Positions 59,897-64,000 of a stretch of DNA of 64,000 nt are shown one piece after another. The notes under the pieces were generated by a model. It did not search any database. It was not told where the DNA came from and was given only the letters and a program-made list of their open reading frames with translations. Each line of letters starts with the position of its first letter. Position 1 is the stretch's first letter. The stretch is from Hemerocallis citrina (lineage: Eukaryota; Streptophyta; Magnoliopsida; Asparagales; Asphodelaceae). Location of the stretch: positions 144,220,697-144,284,696 of the forward strand of contig CM030360.1 in the NCBI GenBank assembly GCA_017893485.1. Reading direction: 5' to 3'. Made by a program: the position numbers and the translations under genes.

Positions 59897-62762
59897 CTAA
59901 TATTCTAATAGCTCATGAAGAGTTGTTACATTGTTCATTTTAGTAATTACAGAAATGAATTCATTTTCTGTGCAATGTTCTAAGAAGGCAATGACTTCTG
60001 TCAATACTAGGTCTTCTTGGGTTACATTATAAGTTTGTGGATGCTCATCTACATTAAGTAAGTCAAAAGATGTACCTATATCAAAAGATGTACCTATATC
60101 TCCTATCTCCACTAGAGCATGCTGATGGAGCAGGCGGCTAAGAGTATCGGGTAAGATATTAGTACTGCCTTTGATGTGTTCAAAAGTGATATGGGTGCTA
60201 AGGTGAAGGCACCGATCTAAAAAATTAAGCCAACGCCGTCGAGAGCTACATTTTTGTTTTAAAGCCATTTTTGAATGAAAAGAAACTATGGCTTCACAGT
60301 CTGTTCGAACAGTTATTTCTTTCTTAAAAATAATAAATAGTTCAAAACTATCTAAAGCATAAGAGATAGCTAATAATTCTGCATCAATACTGCTAATGTT
60401 ACATTTTTCTTTATATTTACCACTAGCATAGCGGCAAATTTTTTCTAAATTTTTGTCAGAATACTTATTTGGTTTAGCAATCAAAGTTGCGCCCCAACCT
60501 GTATTGCAACCATCTGATTCTATAATTAGATAGTCTGAATCTAATAGTAGAGCTAATTCTGGAAGTTCTTTAATCAAGTTCTTAATTTGTTGGACTAGTT
60601 TGACATCTTCTTTGTTGAAGTATCTTTTTCCTTTCTGGAAAGTTTTTGCATATAAGGGTCCTGCGATTTTGCCTAATTTTTTTATAAATGGTCTTGCATA
60701 ATTGACCAACCCTAAAAATTGCCGGAGCTGTTTTAATTCTTCTAATTTGTCTGAAAAATCTAAAGCTTTTTGGGCAATATGGGGTTGTAGTTTAATTTTA
60801 CCCTGCCCAATAATAGCTCCTAAAAATTCAATTTGTGGTTTATACAACTGCATCTTTGTTTTACTAATTATGATACCATGATTAATAAATTCTGAAATAA
60901 TAATCTGTAAATGACCTCTGTGTTCTTGCCTTGTTTTACTAAAAACTAGGATATCATCTATATAAACAACAGCAATTTTTTTGTGTTTTAAAAAAATGTC
61001 GTCCATCTTTCTTTGAAAAACAGATGGTGCATTCTTAAGGACAAAAGGCATGATGAGCAATTCAAAATGTCCTTCGGGACATGTAAATGCTGTCCATTCT
61101 ATACTTTCAGGATGCATCTTAATTTGCCAAAATCCGGATTTTAAATCAAATTTACTAAAGATGTTACATCCTTGTATTTGATTTATTAATCTGGTTTTGT
61201 CTGGAATATCATATGCATCATCTCTAGTGTTGTCATTTAATTTTTTGTAATTTATTACCATTCGACTTTTTCCTCTAGCTATTTCACTGTGTTTTCTAAC
61301 AATAAAAGCAGCAGATCTGTGGGGACTTTCAGATCTTCTGATTAATTTTAGGAGTTCTGTAATATGCATTTTAAAATCATCTATGTCTTGGATTGTGGCA
61401 TTTATTTTTGCTGTTCGAACCTTATATTCAGGGTTTATAATATCTAGTTTACATATGACCTTATCTTTATCCCAATACTTTAGTACATCTTCAACCATTA
61501 TTCCTAATTTCTCTATTTTTGATATTAATTGTTCAACATATTGTTTACTTATGAGGGTGTAATAAAGATGTTCTAGATTCATAAAGTCTGTGTGGACTTC
61601 TATCTCATACTCTTGATTTATGTCATGAGCACTGTAATCGTCATTTGGAGTTACGTTATGTAACTCACACTGCCTTTCATGAGGACAATTGCATTCTTTT
61701 TCGTCTTTAGGATTTTCTAGTTCTCTGATCATGGTTGGTTCATCATGTGTATAAACTGGTGTAAAGATTGTATGTTTCTGTAACAGCAAGTAATCTTTAC
61801 TTATTAGCATACTGCCTTTATCCTTTAATAAGAAGCTCAATCCCAAAATTAAATCATTGCTTAGATCAAGTTGTCGAACCCATGTGGATTCTTTAGGTAA
61901 TGTGTATTCTATACTTTCTCCACAGTTGGATTCAAATCTAATTTTACTATTTGGGATTAACAGATCATCATACGTAAAAATTTTTCCATCCATTTGTTGG
62001 GCTACTACAGGTTTCGAGGCTTTTACTATGTATTGTTTTGGGATTATATCTTTATTTATAATACAATTTGTACACCCTGTATCGATTAATGCTAGACACT
62101 TTACTTCGTAGGCCATCATTCTTACCACACATCTAACTTTTAGTGCCCTTAGTCTATCTTTATTGCATATTTAGATTAGATCAATTTGATATGGATCTAT
62201 TCTTGGCTCATCCTGGTCTACTATCATTTTTTCTCTATCTAACCTTTCTTCTATTATTTCTACCTTTGTATAAAGGAGTTTCTGTGTATCTTCTAAATTT
62301 TTTATTCTTTTTCTTAGGATTTTTACTTCATCAGTATTTATTGTTGGTTTGGGTATTGAATAACTGAGTGTAATATTATAGTTTTTTTCTGTGCATTTCA
62401 TACAACCTTCTTGGTAACACTTGGAACATTTTGTTCTGTTCATCTTACTAGAGTATTCTTTACAAAATGAACATGGCATGCTATCCATATCTGTTCGGGC
62501 CTGCCATTCATGTTTACAAGTTCCCAATAAGCTTGAGGTCGATAATGATGGAGCTATTTGTCCCTTACTAGTATATTCTATGTTCATCATATCTAAATCA
62601 GAGAAGTTTAATTCTGGTATATTGGGAAATGGTGCAAAATCTTCAATTAATTCATTTGGCTGTTTATTATCTTGCGTCTCATTTTCTTCATCAAAATCTT
62701 CTATGGTGACGATCGAATAAATTGATTCAGAGTCAGATACTGTTCCGTCAATATTAATTAAA
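59897..62762 (-). pseudogene. Polyprotein: cysteine motif, protease, RT, RNase H
   Basis: One frame with a single TAA at 62171-62173. Upstream of it, near 62400-62480, are CSFC and CSKC-YQEG-CMKC with spacing CX2CX11CX2CX4CX2C. Downstream are LIDTGCTNCI (protease), FDLKSGFWQIKMHPES, MPFVLKNAP (usually MPFGLKNAP) and YIDDILVFS (60953-60964), LGLVNYARPFI, and RNase H with ESDGCNTGWGATL, IDAELLAISYALD and RTDCEAIVSF. The 743-codon protease-RT-RNase H part is uninterrupted, suggesting recent integration or little decay. An adjoining 15-bp repeat makes GTSFDIGTSFD near 60070-60105. Confidence 0.88.
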
Positions 62763-62899
62763 TCATCATTTGTGCATTCTATGAGTATGCTACTTTTATC
62801 ATGTATATTTATCCTTTTAGGATAAGCTATACTCAAATATTCTGAGCTACCACATGTATAACTGTTTTTTTTTTCCCTTAAACCCCCCCCCCCCCCCCG

Positions 62900-62932
<33 letters not shown>

Positions 62933-63102
62933 TCCGTCAATATTAATTAAATCATCATTTGTGCATTCTATGAGTATGCTACTTTTATCATGTATATTTA
63001 TCCTTTTAGGATAAGTTATACTCAAATATTCTGAGCTACCACATGTATAACTGTTATTTTTTTCCCTTACCCCCCCCCCCCCCCCCCCCGCGCGCGCGCG
63101 CG
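62742..63102. repeat. Duplicated 140-bp block with poly-C and CG tracts
   Basis: Blocks 62742-62880 and 62931-63070 are nearly identical (both start GTTCCGTCAATATTAATTAA). Each is followed by poly-C: 62883-62929 (two G interruptions) and 63071-63089, the latter followed by (CG)n to 63102. The poly-C reads as poly-Gly on the minus strand and is not protein sequence. Confidence 0.9.
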
Positions 63103-63420
63103 TACCTACCCTTTCTCGTACCTACCCTTTCTTCGTGAAAGAGTCAGCCCACCTAGATTGTGGGTGTGCGTATGGTCCGCTCACCATCTGGAAAAGAAAG
63201 AAAAAATGTAAACAAAAGAAAATCCAGTGAAGAAGAGAAATACCAAAAGGAAAGTCTTATTAGTAGAAGTTCCCTCTGATAGGCCCCATGGCTTCCAGCC
63301 TTTTGTACCGATGCGACTCTTTATCTGCAACCCCCACTCAAGCCTTTGAATGAATAATTTCCTCTTGCTTTCAAGAAAGAAGGAATGGCAAGAAAAAATT
63401 GGAATTGGGTCATTCATACT
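63103..63420. other. Possible organelle-derived fragment
   Basis: TACCTACCCTTTCTCG is repeated directly (63102-63132). Following sequence (CTTTCTTCGTGAAAGAGTCAG, and CTTGCTTTCAAGAAAGAAGG) has the look of plant mitochondrial intergenic DNA. A minus-strand 78-codon frame (63181-63417) with a hydrophobic C-terminus is not recognised. Origin is a guess. Confidence 0.3.
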
Positions 63421-63715
63421 TAAAATAAAGCTTTCATGTCTATTCTTACTTAGTTTGGTCTTGACCCTCCTTTAATATCCAAAGAATATCAGAAAATCCT
63501 TTAATACACAACAGGATATTGATTTTTTCTCAGACATTAATAAGTTGTGTCTTTAAATATCACTCTTCGAAGATTGCTTGTAGAGGGTGTATCTTTGTTG
63601 GTATGAGCATCATTTATTAGTCATATCCTAGATATATATATATATGAATGTAGATTTTTCAGTATTAATTTCATGAGCTTCTTTGACTCTAAGATATTTA
63701 ATCATTATTCAATAC
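63421..63715. other. AT-rich spacer
   Basis: No gene or repeat recognised; a short TATATATA run near 63634. Confidence 0.4.
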
Positions 63716-63868
63716 TGTTAGATATTGTATTATATATATGTAGTCCTATATCAGGTTATGTATCTGTTTAGTATTTGGTTCCCTTCTATATATATATGAG
63801 ACATTGTACTTAGTTATAATCAGTCCAATAGTCCAATAATCTTTTTTCTATCTCTGTTTACATTATCA
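63716..63868 (+). repeat. Copia 5' LTR, 153 bp
   Basis: Starts TGTTAGATATTG, ends CATTATCA, and is followed at once by an initiator-Met primer site. TATA-like CTATATATATATGAG lies near 63787. It is related to the broken LTR at 7090-7773. Short LTRs of this size fit Ale-type copia elements. Confidence 0.8.
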
Positions 63869-63880
63869 TGGTATCAGAGC
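63869..63880 (+). other. Primer-binding site, initiator tRNA-Met (copia)
   Basis: TGGTATCAGAGC, directly after the LTR. Confidence 0.95.
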
Positions 63881-64000
63881 ACAAACCTTAATTACTCTAT
63901 CATCAACTCATCATCTTCAACCTACAAACCCATCTTCAACAACACAACATCAACCCACAACCTTCTGGTGGCGGAAATATCAAACTCCCGATCTCCAACA
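63881..64000 (+). mobile_element. Copia leader / start of internal region
   Basis: CA-rich leader (ATCATCAACTCATCATCTTC) as usual before copia gag; no ATG of gag is reached before the window ends. Confidence 0.6.

Larger units (their letters stand above)
57534..62762 (-). mobile_element. Endogenous pararetrovirus (caulimovirid), 3' part
   Basis: On the minus strand: capsid-region cysteine motif, protease, reverse transcriptase and RNase H in one frame; a reading frame of unknown role; a frame with a viroplasmin-like domain; repeats, TATA box and polyadenylation signal. No integrase or LTRs are present, which separates it from the gypsy elements nearby. The movement-protein and N-terminal capsid region is missing on the right, where poly-C tracts and a duplicated block stand. 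The cysteine spacing is of the badnavirus kind, the viroplasmin domain is of the caulimovirus/soymovirus kind; I cannot assign a genus. Confidence 0.88.

Noticed and set aside
62790..63025. Glycine-rich N-terminal extension of the viral polyprotein
   Set aside because: The glycines are the poly-C tract read backwards and the flanking protein is a duplicated block.

Overview
This is plant nuclear DNA. It holds one spliced host gene fragment of the MAP65/ASE1 microtubule-bundling family, and otherwise almost only transposable elements: Ty3/gypsy of the Tat and chromovirus (Tekay/Del-like) lineages, Ty1/copia, short Helitrons and an endogenous pararetrovirus. The species cannot be told from the sequence.

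Layout. 1-6632 (+): 3' part of a Tat-type gypsy element (end of polyprotein, 117-bp tandem repeats, two antisense genes, 283-bp repeats, polypurine tract, LTR). 6911-7773: decayed copia end and interrupted copia LTR. 8144-11751 (-): first seven coding exons of a MAP65-like gene, frames and splice sites intact, C-terminal exons absent. 12866-13611: solo LTR with target duplication CAATC. 14012-15712: short Helitrons. 16071-56505 (-): a second Tat-type element, swollen to 40.4 kb by nested insertions.

The nest. Matching target-site duplications define the order: Tat element (16071-56505) > solo LTR 24281-49559 (TTGAG) > solo LTR 25838-47771 (AGTAT) > solo LTR 28219-47246 (ATTCA) > complete chromovirus 29917-44514 (GTCAG/GTAAG) > solo LTR 30610-33489 (CCCGC). 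The five inner pieces are one related LTR family, four of them solo LTRs. A further solo LTR (51976-54763) splits the gag gene of the Tat element.

Two Tat elements carry, between integrase and the 3' LTR, genes on the opposite strand to gag-pol. The main one has three exons with the same intron layout in both elements and a domain I recognise as the plant 'putative gypsy type transposon' family (Pfam Transposase_28). The chromovirus has an additional intact acidic coiled-coil ORF between its primer-binding site and gag, while its gag and pol are full of stops.

57534-62762 (-) is an endogenous caulimovirid: a polyprotein end with a CX2CX11CX2CX4CX2C motif, protease, reverse transcriptase and RNase H, then a downstream reading frame with a viroplasmin-like domain, then a promoter and polyadenylation signal. 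It is cut off by a duplicated block ending in poly-C tracts. The window closes with a copia LTR and its initiator-Met primer site at 63716-63880.
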